The notes: generated by a model from the letters alone, not told the origin. Shown: positions 1 to 9,305, counted from the first letter of the stretch. The stretch is DNA of 64,000 bases from Sinobacterium norvegicum (GCF_923077115.1 NZ_CAKLPX010000001.1:1-64000), one strand, 5' to 3'. Numbers and translations are program-made.

Positions 1-708
1 CTTCGGTGACATCGCCGAGGATATCGCTGGTGGCTTCGATGACGGGAGTGTCATTGGTGCCGGTAATGGTGACGGTGATGATCTGATCGACAATGCCGCC
101 TTGGCCGTCATTGACGGTGACGGTAAAAGATTCAGTAAAGGTATCGCCGAGACCTAATTGCTGCACCTCGGTGAGCGTGTTGTCGATCTCATAGGTCCAA
201 GCGCCACTGATCGCATCGATGGCGAGGCTACCGAGATTGCTCGGTGTGGCAGCCACACTCCAGCGGTGGTCATCTTCGCCACCGGGACCACTGTCGGCAT
301 CGATATCGCTGGCGACCATTTGACCGCCGGTGGTGAGGAGGAGGGCATCGTCGTCTTCGGTGACATCGCCAAGGATATCGCTGGTGGCTTCGATGACGGG
401 AGTGTCATTGGTGCCGGTAATGGTGACGGTGATGATCTGATCGACAATGCCGCCTTGGCCGTCATTGACGGTGACGGTAAAAGATTCAGTAAAGGTATCG
501 CCGAGACCTAATTGCTGCACCTCGGTGAGCGTGTTGTCGATCTCATAGGTCCAAGCGCCACTGATCGCATCGATGCCAAAGCTACCGAGATTGCCCGGCG
601 TGGCGGCGACACTCCAGCGGTGGTCGTCTTCGCCACCCAGGCTGTCATCGGCATCGATGTCACTGGCGACCATTTGACCGCCGGTGGTGAGGAGGAGGGC
701 ATCGTCGT
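1..708. repeat. Near-identical 354-bp tandem repeats inside the adhesin gene
   Basis: Bases 1-354 and 355-708 are two consecutive 354-bp (118-codon) units. They match almost base for base over the first ~230 positions and remain very similar after that. The unit starting at 709 keeps the same length to its GTND motif but diverges at once. The next spacings, 363 and 315 bp, show older repeats. The array continues to the left of the window. Identity at the DNA level points to recent duplication or gene conversion. Confidence 0.9.
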
Positions 709-2143
709 CTTCGGTAACATTGCGCAGGGTGTCGCTGCTGTCTTCAATCACCGGTACATCGTTGGTGCCGACGATGGTCAGAGTGATGGTTTCAGTCGCC
801 TTGCCATTGTTTAAGCCATCATCGACCTGTACGACAAAACTTTCCTGAAATGTTTCACCCACACCGAGTTGTTGTAATTTATCGGTGCTATTGTCGATCG
901 AGTAGCTCCATTGGCCGGTCAGTGGGTCGATGGTGAGGCTGCCGATATTATCGTCGTTGCCATCGACAACCGACCAGCGATGGTCGGCCTTTCCGCCGGT
1001 TAGCTGGTCGAGGTCTGATGACACCATGGTGCCTGTGCTGGTCAGTTGATTACCACTGTCAACGGCAGTATCTTCTGTCACCGAACCGGTGATGTCGCTG
1101 CTGGCTTCAATAACTGGCGCGTCATTGGTGCCGGTAATGGTAATAGTGATAATTTCAGTCGAGGTGCCGCCATAGCTGTCGGTAATCGTCACCGGATACT
1201 GCTCGGTAATCACCTGTCCCTGAGAGAGCTGCTTCTCGGGAATGTCCTTGTTGAGATTGTATTGCCATTCACCGTTTTGATTGACGCTAAACTGACCAAA
1301 TTCTGAGGGCTGAGCCGTGGTGCTGTATTGATGATTATCGTTGGCATCGATGTCGATAATCGACAGGGTGCCACCGGTGCTGTCAATGCTGTCGACTACG
1401 ATATTACCGCTGCTGTCACCGACTAGACGGGGGATATCGTTGGTGCCCTCAACGGTGATAGTAATCGTCGTTTCGATGTCGCGACCAAAGCCATCGGTGA
1501 ATTGAATGGCAAAATCTTCAGTCAGTGTTTCGCCGGGGGCCAGCTGCTGTACGTTGAGCTGATTGTTGGCCAGATCAAATTGCCAATTACCATTGTTATC
1601 AATGTTCAGCTGCCCGAAGGTGCCCGCGCCATTATTTGCAATTGACCACAAAACCGCCTGTGCGGTGCTGATATTGCCTGCCGTTTGTAGCACGCCGTCT
1701 TCTGTGGTGATGCCGCTGTCGGGGTCCACTTTTTCTTTTGGCGGCGTTAGGTTGCGCTGATCTGGATCTTCTCGGCCATCATTTAAACCGATGGTATCGA
1801 AGCCGGCGTAGGCGTCGCGGTAATCCATTTCACTATCGAGAAAACGATCTTGGAAGTTACTGCGTTTATTGACCAGGTCTGGTTCATTGCCTTCGTCTTC
1901 GTCCTCGATATCCTCCTCGAGAATGGGCGCATCATCGGTGATTAGCTCATCGTCGCTCACTGTTTGTTCGTCGTTGGGTGTATCAGTGGTTGATGCTGGC
2001 AGCAGTTGTTCGCCGGTAGGCAGGGAGATGTCATCGCCAAGAGGAGAACTCGGTTGAGTTGGGGTAGCTTGAGCAATACGGTTTACACCGACCTCGCTGT
2101 CCGTGTCGAAGTTCAAACCATTGTTTTCTGTTGGCTTATCCAT
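1..2143 (-). CDS. VCBS-repeat large surface adhesin, N-terminal part (continues beyond the left edge)
   Basis: An open frame runs from an ATG at 2143 to the window edge without a stop, giving at least 714 residues. The first ~150 residues are acidic, low-complexity and lack a Sec signal (start MDKPTENNGLNF), as expected for a protein exported by a type I system through a C-terminal signal, which would lie outside the window. From about residue 170 it is built of VCBS/cadherin-like domains, each ending in the motif GTND followed by xP; this motif is seen at 50-61, 404-415, 758-769, 1121-1132 and 1436-1447, all in the same frame. Such proteins are giant adhesins or biofilm proteins, often RTX-type. 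The identity of the domains is clear; the exact role and total length cannot be seen. A CRP site and a possible -10 lie upstream, suggesting cAMP-CRP control. Confidence 0.85.
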   Translation of the reverse strand, partial: MDKPTENNGLNFDTDSEVGVNRIAQATPTQPSSPLGDDISLPTGEQLLPASTTDTPNDEQTVSDDELITDDAPILEEDIEDEDEGNEPDLVNKRSNFQDRFLDSEMDYRDAYAGFDTIGLNDGREDPDQRNLTPPKEKVDPDSGITTEDGVLQTAGNISTAQAVLWSIANNGAGTFGQLNIDNNGNWQFDLANNQLNVQQLAPGETLTEDFAIQFTDGFGRDIETTITITVEGTNDIPRLVGDSSGNIVVDSIDSTGGTLSIIDIDANDNHQYSTTAQPSEFGQFSVNQNGEWQYNLNKDIPEKQLSQGQVITEQYPVTITDSYGGTSTEIITITITGTNDAPVIEASSDITGSVTEDTAVDSGNQLTSTGTMVSSDLDQLTGGKADHRWSVVDGNDDNIGSLTIDPLTGQWSYSIDNSTDKLQQLGVGETFQESFVVQVDDGLNNGKATETITLTIVGTNDVPVIEDSSDTLRNVTEDDDALLLTTGGQMVASDIDADDSLGGEDDHRWSVAATPGNLGSFGIDAISGAWTYEIDNTLTEVQQLGLGDTFTESFTVTVNDGQGGIVDQIITVTITGTNDTPVIEATSDILGDVTEDDDALLLTTGGQMVASDIDADSGPGGEDDHRWSVAATPSNLGSLAIDAISGAWTYEIDNTLTEVQQLGLGDTFTESFTVTVNDGQGGIVDQIITVTITGTNDTPVIEATSDILGDVTE

Positions 2144-2243
2144 GCTCACAACCTTTTGATTACGCTGCTTAGTTTAGTGTATACGCAATAGTTAATTAAT
2201 TGGTTTATTTACAGGCGCGTATAAAGGTTAGTTTAATATAAAA

Positions 2244-2259
2244 TGTGATCTCCATCACA
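2244..2259. promoter_or_regulatory. CRP (cAMP receptor protein) binding site
   Basis: TGTGA TCTCCA TCACA is a perfect match to the CRP core TGTGA-N6-TCACA, with A-rich and T-rich flanks. It lies 101 bp upstream of the adhesin start on the minus strand and 192 bp before gltX. A TTATAC-like -10 on the minus strand at 2219-2224 would place the site near -40 of the adhesin promoter, a class II activator position. The site itself is seen directly; the assignment to the adhesin rather than gltX is inferred from this spacing. Confidence 0.8.
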
Positions 2260-2387
2260 TTGATTTAGGTCAACTCAGGCCGTTTTAACATTTTTTGACG
2301 CTGTGTCAGATATTTAGCTCTTTAATAAAAAGATCAACCACGTAGGGCGGCGCTGGAGAAGAGTGTGGCTATTTACCCCGTTCCCTT

Positions 2388-2393
2388 TATAAT
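2388..2393 (+). promoter_or_regulatory. Candidate -10 box of the gltX promoter
   Basis: A perfect TATAAT lies 57 bp before the gltX ATG. No convincing -35 is found at the right spacing, so this is tentative. The rest of the 2144-2450 gap holds the CRP site and AT-rich sequence, with nothing else recognised. Confidence 0.4.
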
Positions 2394-2450
2394 TCGCCTC
2401 TTCACCAAGGTTGTTATCAGCTGGCTGACCGATTTAATTAGAGACTATTT

Positions 2451-3932
2451 ATGACTGTTCGAACGCGCATTGCCCCATCTCCTACCGGCGAACCCCATGT
2501 AGGTACTGCCTATATCGCCTTGTTTAATCAGTGCTTTGCCAAGGCGCATGGCGGCGAATTTATTTTGCGGATCGAAGACACCGATCAAACCCGTTCAACA
2601 CCTGAGTCTGAGAAAGCGATTCTCGATTCATTGAAATGGCTGGGCTTGGATTGGGCTGAAGGCCCTGACTGCGGTGGTGATAAGGGGCCTTATCGTCAGA
2701 GTGAACGCAAGGGCATTTACGGCCAATACGCTGAGCAGTTGGTTGAAAAAGGGCATGCTTTTCACTGCTTTTGTAGTGCCGAGCGGTTGGACGAGTTGCG
2801 CACGAAACAGGCCGAGGATAAAAAGCAGATTGGCTATGATGGGCACTGTAAACAGCTGAGTCAGGCTGAGGTGGCGAGTAAAATCGCCGCAGGCGAATCC
2901 AATGTTGTGCGCATGGATATTCCCCGCGAAGGTATTTGCGAGGTTGAGGATATGTTGCGCGGCAAGATTGAGATTGAATGGGCGCAGGTGGATATGCAAA
3001 TTCTGTTAAAAGCAGATGGCATGCCAACCTACCATTTGGCCAATGTTGTCGATGATCATCTGATGGAAATTACCCATGTTATTCGGGGGGAAGAGTGGAT
3101 TAACTCAGCACCCAAGCACCTGTTGCTATATAAGTATTTTGGCTGGCAGGCACCGGTGCTTTGCCACCTGCCACTGTTGCGTAACACCGATAAATCGAAG
3201 CTGTCGAAGCGCAAAAACCCAACCGGCATTCTTTACTATAAAGAAATGGGTTATTTGCCTGAGGCGTTGCTGAACTATCTGGGGCGGATGGGTTGGTCGA
3301 TGCCCGATGAACGGGAGCAATTCACTCTGGCTGAAATGCAGGCTGCATTTGATATTACTCGAGTCTCCCTCGGTGGCCCCATCTTCGATACCGAAAAACT
3401 CAATTGGTTGAACGGTCAGTGGATCCGCGATTTGGATGATGAGGCGCTGGCTGAAAAGTTAGTAGAGTGGGCGTTCAATCGTGAAAAGCTGCTGCAGTTT
3501 TTGCCCTTTGCCAAACCAAGAATGGAAACCTTCAGTGACCTGGCGCCCCTGGGCAGTTACTTGCTCAGTGGTATGTTGCCATTAAAGAGCGCAGATTTTG
3601 AAGCCAACAAGCTTGCATTGGAGGCTCAGATGGAGGTGTTACAGTTTGCATTGTGGCGATTAGAGGCGCTTCGTAGCTGGGACCGAGATAATATTTTCAG
3701 CACACTGAAGTCCTTGTCAGAGCAGATGGATGTTAAGTTGAAGGACTTCTTGGCACCGTTGTTTGTGGCTGTTGCCGGTACCACCGAGTCTATTTCGGTC
3801 ATGGATTCGATGGTGTTGCTGGGTCCCGATGTCAGCCGGGCAAGATTGCGTCATGCTATTAATGACACCTTGGGCGGTTTCGGTAAGAAAAAATTGAAGA
3901 AGCTGGATAAAGCCTATGTGCAATTAGGCTAA
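2451..3932 (+). CDS. gltX: Glutamate--tRNA ligase (GluRS)
   Basis: A 493-residue class I aminoacyl-tRNA synthetase that charges tRNA-Glu with glutamate in the cytoplasm. The HIGH-type signature is seen near residue 9 ([12 protein letters not shown]) and the KMSKS-type loop near residue 250 ([10 protein letters not shown]). Further family marks are [10 protein letters not shown] near residue 40 and the LPLLRN segment just before the KMSKS loop. Length and order match the family. The C-terminal anticodon-binding helical part ends at residue 493. It is a single-gene unit followed at once by a terminator. The gene is isolated from its neighbours by non-coding sequence on both sides. Confidence 0.97.
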   Translation: MTVRTRIAPSPTGEPHVGTAYIALFNQCFAKAHGGEFILRIEDTDQTRSTPESEKAILDSLKWLGLDWAEGPDCGGDKGPYRQSERKGIYGQYAEQLVEKGHAFHCFCSAERLDELRTKQAEDKKQIGYDGHCKQLSQAEVASKIAAGESNVVRMDIPREGICEVEDMLRGKIEIEWAQVDMQILLKADGMPTYHLANVVDDHLMEITHVIRGEEWINSAPKHLLLYKYFGWQAPVLCHLPLLRNTDKSKLSKRKNPTGILYYKEMGYLPEALLNYLGRMGWSMPDEREQFTLAEMQAAFDITRVSLGGPIFDTEKLNWLNGQWIRDLDDEALAEKLVEWAFNREKLLQFLPFAKPRMETFSDLAPLGSYLLSGMLPLKSADFEANKLALEAQMEVLQFALWRLEALRSWDRDNIFSTLKSLSEQMDVKLKDFLAPLFVAVAGTTESISVMDSMVLLGPDVSRARLRHAINDTLGGFGKKKLKKLDKAYVQLG

Positions 3933-3953
3933 CGCTGCAGCGATCGTTAAAGG

Positions 3954-3975
3954 CGCCGGACATCCGGCGTTTTTT
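3954..3975 (+). terminator. Rho-independent terminator of gltX
   Basis: CGCCGG and CCGGCG form a 6-bp GC stem around an ACAT loop, followed by six T residues. It starts 21 bp after the gltX stop. Confidence 0.85.
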
Positions 3976-4133
3976 ATGCTGACAATTTTTTTAATGCGTT
4001 ATTATACCGTTATCTATTGGGATTGGTTTACCAGAATGTAATCAGCGGTTATTGAGCGGGGTTTTTCCTTGCTGTATGTTAAAAGTTATAAGAATAAGAA
4101 ATTTAACAGGGGTGGGTTATAGCAAATTATAAG

Positions 4134-5240
4134 GTGTTAATAGTCGGCGCGGGTATTGCTGGGTTGTTGATGGCGACAGCGCTGAAACGGGCAGGTATTG
4201 GTTATAAGATTATCGATCAGGCGGCAAGGCTCAGCGACGAGGGCGCAGGCATCTGTTTGCCCGCTAACGCAATAGAAGGTTTGCAAGCGCTTGGCCTGAA
4301 AGATACGGTAGTGCAAGCTGCGCAGGTGGTTGAACGTGTCAGTTATCTCAAGCCCGGTGGCGAGGTTATCACCACGGCATCACTGCTGGAACCGCCCTTA
4401 AATTGCCAGCCCTTTGTGGCGCTGCCTCGCCGAGATTTAGTGGAGATTATTGGCCGAGATATACTCGATGATATTTGCTTTGACTGTTACCCGGTCAAGA
4501 CAATCAACCACAGCAGCAATATCTCCATCACCTTGAATAACGGTGACAGTGATCGTTATGACTTAGTCATTGCAGCCGATGGTATACACAGTTCGACTCG
4601 TGATCGTCAATTCGCCAAACGTGGCACGATGGACTTAGGGGTAGGCTGTTGGCGTTTCATTGTCGATACGCCCTTGCCGCAGCTGCAGCCTCAGTACTAT
4701 ATTGGTCGCACCGATGCCTTTATGTTATATCCATTGCCTAATGGCCAGGTGTATTGTTATGCGCAGGCGGCCGACAAGCATCAACATTATACCAACGCCG
4801 ATGCTCAGCCCCTGTTGCAGCAGCTATTTGCTCACTATTGTCCCGATGTACGCCGAGTGATTGATCAAGCCGAAGGCATTATTACCGGGCGTTTAGAGTC
4901 GGTGCTTAGTCGAGAAGTTTACAGCGGCCGTATCGTCGCTATTGGTGATGCCCTGCATGGTTGCCCGCCCAGTCTGCAGCAGGGAGTTGGCCTGACGGTT
5001 GAGGATGTGTTGGCGTTGTCTGCGGCGTTGCAACAAGATTCGATAGAACAGGCATTGGCGCAGTTTAAGGCGGCCAGGTTGGCGCGTCTGGGCTGGGTGA
5101 TTAATGAGTCGAATAAAGTCATTAATCTGGCGTCCAAGGGCAATAATCCGCTGGTACGCATGGTCAGAAATTATATTCTGCGAAAGCACGGGCCGGCTAA
5201 TGTGGTTGCTTGGCGCAAAATTTTACAGCATGATGTTTAA
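4134..5240 (+). CDS. FAD-dependent monooxygenase (PHBH/salicylate hydroxylase type)
   Basis: A flavoprotein of about 370 residues. The N-terminal dinucleotide-binding motif VGAGIAGLL and the second FAD motif GDALHGCPPSLQQG (around residue 275) identify the class A flavin monooxygenase family, which usually hydroxylates aromatic or isoprenoid-like compounds with NAD(P)H and O2. The substrate cannot be told. The coordinates use the first conventional start, a GTG that leaves only two residues before the FAD motif. The open frame extends to 4107, and the strong Shine-Dalgarno-like AGGGGTGGG at 4108-4116 lies just before an ATA at 4119 that would give the more typical MANYKVLIVGAG. The gene may therefore use ATA, or carry a mutated start. 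Confidence 0.8.
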   Translation: MLIVGAGIAGLLMATALKRAGIGYKIIDQAARLSDEGAGICLPANAIEGLQALGLKDTVVQAAQVVERVSYLKPGGEVITTASLLEPPLNCQPFVALPRRDLVEIIGRDILDDICFDCYPVKTINHSSNISITLNNGDSDRYDLVIAADGIHSSTRDRQFAKRGTMDLGVGCWRFIVDTPLPQLQPQYYIGRTDAFMLYPLPNGQVYCYAQAADKHQHYTNADAQPLLQQLFAHYCPDVRRVIDQAEGIITGRLESVLSREVYSGRIVAIGDALHGCPPSLQQGVGLTVEDVLALSAALQQDSIEQALAQFKAARLARLGWVINESNKVINLASKGNNPLVRMVRNYILRKHGPANVVAWRKILQHDV

Positions 5241-5298
5241 GCGCTGAACAGGTCGATTTGACGGTTCAGTTTTCAATGTATATTTGGAGTAAGTAGCT

Positions 5299-5496
5299 AT
5301 GCCCGAGACTAAGCGCCCTGTGACGCCGCTGGAGGTGAACTACATTTGTGATAAATGTAATCACGGCATGATGATGGAAGATCCAAGCCAGGCCGTTGAG
5401 CGACAAGGTATCGACCATATCTGTGTTATCTGTGGTCACCAGCAAACCCTTGATTCCTCTTATCCTCGCTATGAGTTCGTCGGTGTTGGAGAGTAA
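5299..5496 (+). CDS. Small putative zinc-ribbon protein
   Basis: A 65-residue protein with two CxxC knuckles, CDKC at residues 14-17 and CVIC at 43-46 in the shared sequence, spaced like a zinc ribbon. GGAG is found 8 bp upstream of the ATG (TTTGGAGTAAGTAGCT ATG), which supports the start. It follows the flavin monooxygenase gene by 58 bp on the same strand and converges with the patatin gene 5 bp away. I do not recognise a named family; a nucleic-acid or metal-binding role is only inferred from the knuckles. Confidence 0.7.
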   Translation: MPETKRPVTPLEVNYICDKCNHGMMMEDPSQAVERQGIDHICVICGHQQTLDSSYPRYEFVGVGE

Positions 5497-5501
5497 CTGG
5501 C

Positions 5502-6656
5502 TTAACTGTTAAAAAAATCGATGATATCTAGCTTTTGATTCATCGCATCTCGATAGCCGTGTTCAATAAGATCACGGCAAAATTCCTTTTGAAATAGCAA
5601 ATAACTGGCAATGCTGGCGCCGCCGCCTTGCTTCGTCGCACCAATTAACTTGAGTGCTAACTTCATCGATTTTGGCAGGCTGTCAAAGTGTTCCATGGCC
5701 AGGTCATCAATGTCGATACTCGGGTTAATCATCAATAATCCAATTTTCTTTTTCTGCTGCGTAACTAAATGGGGAGTTTCGTTTTCCATCGTGGCAATCA
5801 TATCGTTGATGGCGATCAGGTGTTCGATGTCGTTATCGAGAGCATCGATAAATGCGCTGTTAAATACATGGCCTATCATCTGGGCAATCGACGGTGTGTT
5901 GTACGACTGCGTGGCTTCATCATCGCCATGTTTGGCGCCCACTCCAATAATCATTACCCGTTGAGCACCTAAATTCAGTGCCGCACTGATCGGGGCAAGC
6001 TGCCTCAAGGCGCCATCACCAAAATATTCTCGCTTAATAATTTGCGCTGGTAGCAGTGCCGGTATCGCCGATGAGGCGAGCAGGTGATTGACGCCTAGTT
6101 GGTCATGGATGCCACGCCGGCGCAGGTGACACCAATTCTCTGTTCCCGCTTTTGCCTGGAAAAAACACACGGATTCACCGGAGGTGTAGCCACAGGCAGT
6201 GACACTGACGGCATCGAGATAGCCATCGTTAATGCGTCGATCAATATTCTTAAATTGGATGCTCTGGGTCAGCAGTTGACGCAGCGGTGTGGTGTCTAAC
6301 AGTGCGACTGGCTTTCGTAATCCCTTGCCCTGATTGGCAAAGGAAAATATCAGCTTAGAGGCACTGGATAATAGCTGCCAATGGCCAACCTTATAAATTT
6401 TATTGACCTCTAAATGATGCCAAATCCGCTCGACCTTTTTCACCGCCAGGCGAAAATTGTTGGCGCTGGCGGCCAGGGCGACGGCATTGATGGCGCCAGC
6501 TGAGGTGCCGGTGATAATCGAGAATGGGTTGTGGCTGCGGCTGGGAAAAAGTTCCGCTGTTGCCTTCAGTACGCCAACTTGATAGGCGGCGCGTGCGCCA
6601 CCACCCGATAGGATTAGCGCTGTTTTTTTATTATCGCCTGTGGTCTGGTTAAGCAT
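5502..6656 (-). CDS. Patatin-like phospholipase
   Basis: A patatin-fold acyl hydrolase of about 384 residues. It shows the oxyanion-hole motif GGGARAAYQVG, the nucleophile elbow GTSAG (Ser of the Ser-Asp dyad) and the Asp motif DGA in YFGDGALRQ. The family hydrolyses phospholipids or other lipid esters. It has no signal peptide, so it is probably cytoplasmic or peripheral. The C-terminal ~100 residues are a helical extension common in bacterial homologues. I chose the ATG at 6656 because it follows a weak AAAGAA and starts close to the domain; an ATG at 6689 would add 11 residues. It is divergent from the ABC transporter gene. Its substrate is unknown. Confidence 0.85.
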   Translation of the reverse strand: MLNQTTGDNKKTALILSGGGARAAYQVGVLKATAELFPSRSHNPFSIITGTSAGAINAVALAASANNFRLAVKKVERIWHHLEVNKIYKVGHWQLLSSASKLIFSFANQGKGLRKPVALLDTTPLRQLLTQSIQFKNIDRRINDGYLDAVSVTACGYTSGESVCFFQAKAGTENWCHLRRRGIHDQLGVNHLLASSAIPALLPAQIIKREYFGDGALRQLAPISAALNLGAQRVMIIGVGAKHGDDEATQSYNTPSIAQMIGHVFNSAFIDALDNDIEHLIAINDMIATMENETPHLVTQQKKKIGLLMINPSIDIDDLAMEHFDSLPKSMKLALKLIGATKQGGGASIASYLLFQKEFCRDLIEHGYRDAMNQKLDIIDFFNS

Positions 6657-6748
6657 GTTATTCTTTGTATTATCAAATGTTAATCTCATTCTAGTACAGC
6701 TTGAATGTTAGCTCCTGCCAGGGGCAACATTTACTTGCAGGAGTTTTT

Positions 6749-8560
6749 ATGCGCCATATGGCCTCTCAAACCGATGACAACGCCAAGGCCGATTGGCGGG
6801 TTATTCGTGGCTTATTCCCTTATTTGTGGAGCTATCGCGGTCGAGTGTTGTTTGCCTTGTTGTTATTAGTCTGTGCCAAGGCGTCCAATGTGCTGATCCC
6901 GGTGTCGTTGAAATATATTGTCGATGCGCTCGATCAGAGTCAGCTGCCGCCAGAGGCGGTGTCGATGTTAACCCCGATGGCCATACCGCTGGCGCTGGTG
7001 ATTGGCTATGGCGCCCTGCGTTTTTCAGCGGTGCTGTTTGGTGAATTACGCGATGCCGTCTTTGGTCGAGTGGCCGAGCGTACTCTCAGTGAAATATCGA
7101 TTAAGTTATTCAATCATCTGCATCGCCTCGACCTGAGTTTTCACCTGGAGCGTAAAACAGGGGCGCTCAGCCGCGATATGGAGCGCGGTACCAGCGGCAT
7201 TAGTTTTCTGTTGCGTTCGATAGTGTTCAGTGTGGCGCCCATTGTAATTGAGTTGATTATGGTGGCCTGGATTTTGGCGGTGACCACCGACCCGGTGTTT
7301 GCCGTGGTAGTGGTTGCCGGAGTGGTATCCTACGTCGTATTTTCTGTCTGGATGACCAATAAGCGGAGCCGGTTTGTACGCCGTGCCAATACCGAGGACA
7401 GCAAGGCAAATACGCGGGCCATCGACAGCCTGCTCAATTTTGAAACGGTTAAATATTTTAATAACGAGGCCTATGAGGCGGAGCGCTACCAGCAGGATTT
7501 GCGTCGTCGTGAAGATGCCAAGGTGACCAATCACTTAGGTTTGGCGGCATTAAACAGTGGTCAGGCGCTGATTATCGCCGTATCGGTGACGGCGGTGATG
7601 TACTTGGCGGCGGCGAGAGTCGCCAGTGGTGCCATGACACTGGGTGATTTAGCCATGGTCAATGCCTTCTTATTGCAGGTGTTTATGCCGCTGAATATTT
7701 TGGGCTTTATCTATCGTGAAGTGCGTCGTTGTCTGATCGATGTGGAATCGATGTTTAAGCTGTTAGGTCACCGCTCGAAACTAACCATCTGTCCGCAGCC
7801 TTTGGCGGTGGCCGATGACTTTGATGCGTTGCGCTTCGACCGGGTCAGCTTTAGCTATGATGGCAGGCGCAAGGTGTTGAATAATGTCAGCTTCGATATT
7901 CCCAAGGGCAGTAAGGTGGCGCTGGTGGGCAGCAGTGGTTCGGGCAAGTCGACGCTGGGTCGGTTGTTATTTCGTTTTTACGATGTCGACAGTGGGGCGG
8001 TGCGATTCGGTGATGAAAACATCAATCAACTCGATGTTGATGATTGGCGCCAGCAGCTTGGTGTGGTGCCGCAGGATACTGTACTGTTTAACGAAACCTT
8101 GGGGGCTAATCTGCGTTATGGTGACCCGACTTGCAGTGATGAGGAGCTTGCCGAGGCGATAGCACATGCCGATTTAACGCAGTTTATCGCCAAGCTGCCC
8201 GACGGTCTGGAGACCATGGTAGGCGAGCGGGGGCTGAAACTTTCTGGCGGTGAAAAACAACGGGTTTCGATTGCTCGAATGCTGTTAAAAAAGCCCCAGA
8301 TAATGATTTTTGATGAGGCCACATCGGCACTGGATAGCCGCTCGGAACAGTCAATTTTGGCGGCGCTGGCGTCGGTGGCAAAAGACCATACCAGCTTGGT
8401 GATTGCCCACCGTTTATCGACGATAGTCGATGCCGATAATATCGTCGTGCTGCATGAGGGCAGAGTGGTTGAGCAGGGCAGTCACCAACAATTATTGGCC
8501 TTAAAACAGCATTATTTTGCCATGTGGAATCTGCAGCAACAGAGCCAACAATCAGATTAA
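6749..8560 (+). CDS. ATM1-type ABC exporter (fused permease and ATPase)
   Basis: A 603-residue half-transporter with an N-terminal six-helix membrane domain and a C-terminal ATPase. The membrane part has the phrase ERTLSEISIKLFNHLHRLDL and LSRDMERGTSGISFLL, typical of the ATM1/ABCB7/HMT1 group that exports glutathione-linked compounds. The ATPase shows Walker A GSSGSGKST near residue 395, the signature LSGGEKQRVSIAR, Walker B IMIFDEATSALD and the H-loop IAHRLST. The ATG at 6749 is preceded by AGGAG with a 5-bp gap, so it is preferred over an in-frame start 48 bp upstream. It heads a same-strand run with MBL hydrolase, plsC and ribE. The specific cargo is inferred only. Confidence 0.9.
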   Translation: MRHMASQTDDNAKADWRVIRGLFPYLWSYRGRVLFALLLLVCAKASNVLIPVSLKYIVDALDQSQLPPEAVSMLTPMAIPLALVIGYGALRFSAVLFGELRDAVFGRVAERTLSEISIKLFNHLHRLDLSFHLERKTGALSRDMERGTSGISFLLRSIVFSVAPIVIELIMVAWILAVTTDPVFAVVVVAGVVSYVVFSVWMTNKRSRFVRRANTEDSKANTRAIDSLLNFETVKYFNNEAYEAERYQQDLRRREDAKVTNHLGLAALNSGQALIIAVSVTAVMYLAAARVASGAMTLGDLAMVNAFLLQVFMPLNILGFIYREVRRCLIDVESMFKLLGHRSKLTICPQPLAVADDFDALRFDRVSFSYDGRRKVLNNVSFDIPKGSKVALVGSSGSGKSTLGRLLFRFYDVDSGAVRFGDENINQLDVDDWRQQLGVVPQDTVLFNETLGANLRYGDPTCSDEELAEAIAHADLTQFIAKLPDGLETMVGERGLKLSGGEKQRVSIARMLLKKPQIMIFDEATSALDSRSEQSILAALASVAKDHTSLVIAHRLSTIVDADNIVVLHEGRVVEQGSHQQLLALKQHYFAMWNLQQQSQQSD

Positions 8561-8654
8561 ACTGCCTCGGCAGCGTATAACTTATCTGTCGAGTTATGTT
8601 ACATTAGCCGGCTAAATCGAACGTTCAATTTTTGTGTGGTCAGTCAGGTGTTTT

Positions 8655-9305
8655 ATGGGTTTAAAAGTCGCAATTGTGCCGGTAACGGCCTTTCAGCAAA
8701 ATTGTTCTATTTTAGTCTGTGAAAAAACCGGTAAGGCGGCCTTGGTTGACCCCGGTGGTGATGTCGACCGCCTCAAAGACGCCTTGAAACAGCTCAATGT
8801 TGAGCTGGAGAAAATATTCCTCACCCACGGTCACCTCGATCACTGCTCCGGTGCCGACCAGTTGCGGCAAGATTTTGGTGTGCCGATAGAGGGGCCACAC
8901 AAAGAGGATGAATTTTGGATTCAACAGTTGCCTGACAGCTGTGAGGCGATGGGCTTTCCCGCCGTTCAAGCCTTTACTCCCGATCGTTGGCTGGAGGATG
9001 GTGAGACAGTGCAGTTTGGTGAGCAGAGCCTCGAGGTGTTATTTTGCCCCGGCCACACCCCAGGCCATGTTGTCTTCCACCACCGCGAGAGCAAGCTGGC
9101 AATGGTTGGCGATGTGTTGTTTCAAGGCTCTATTGGTCGCACTGATTTCCCCAGAGGTAATCACGATCAGCTGATTGCCTCGATTCAACAAAAGCTGTGG
9201 CCGTTGGGCGATGAGGTGAGTTTTATTCCCGGTCATGGCCCTAATTCGACCTTTGGCCATGAGCGCAAGACCAACCCGTTTGTCAGTGATAAGAACTATG
9301 GTTAA
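8655..9305 (+). CDS. MBL-fold metallo-hydrolase (YcbL / glyoxalase II-like)
   Basis: A 216-residue metallo-beta-lactamase-fold protein. The zinc ligand motif THGHLDHCSGA, the later histidine in CPGHTPGH, the Asp in MVGDVLFQGSIGRTDFP and the final PGHGP are all present. This pattern fits the YcbL-type subgroup of glyoxalase II relatives that hydrolyse thioesters such as S-lactoylglutathione, without the long glyoxalase II C-terminal domain. ATG 8655 has AGGTG 5-6 bp upstream and gives the usual N terminus MGLKVAIVPVTAFQQN; an in-frame ATG at 8634 lacks this. It lies 94 bp after the ABC exporter gene. Confidence 0.88.
   Translation: MGLKVAIVPVTAFQQNCSILVCEKTGKAALVDPGGDVDRLKDALKQLNVELEKIFLTHGHLDHCSGADQLRQDFGVPIEGPHKEDEFWIQQLPDSCEAMGFPAVQAFTPDRWLEDGETVQFGEQSLEVLFCPGHTPGHVVFHHRESKLAMVGDVLFQGSIGRTDFPRGNHDQLIASIQQKLWPLGDEVSFIPGHGPNSTFGHERKTNPFVSDKNYG

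Noticed and set aside
158-2191. Several plus-strand frames of 60-120 codons over the adhesin region
   Set aside because: They are mirror frames of the repetitive minus-strand gene, which reads continuously with VCBS motifs in one frame.
2560-3027. Minus-strand frames within gltX
   Set aside because: They overlap a full-length, motif-complete synthetase gene and show no family features.
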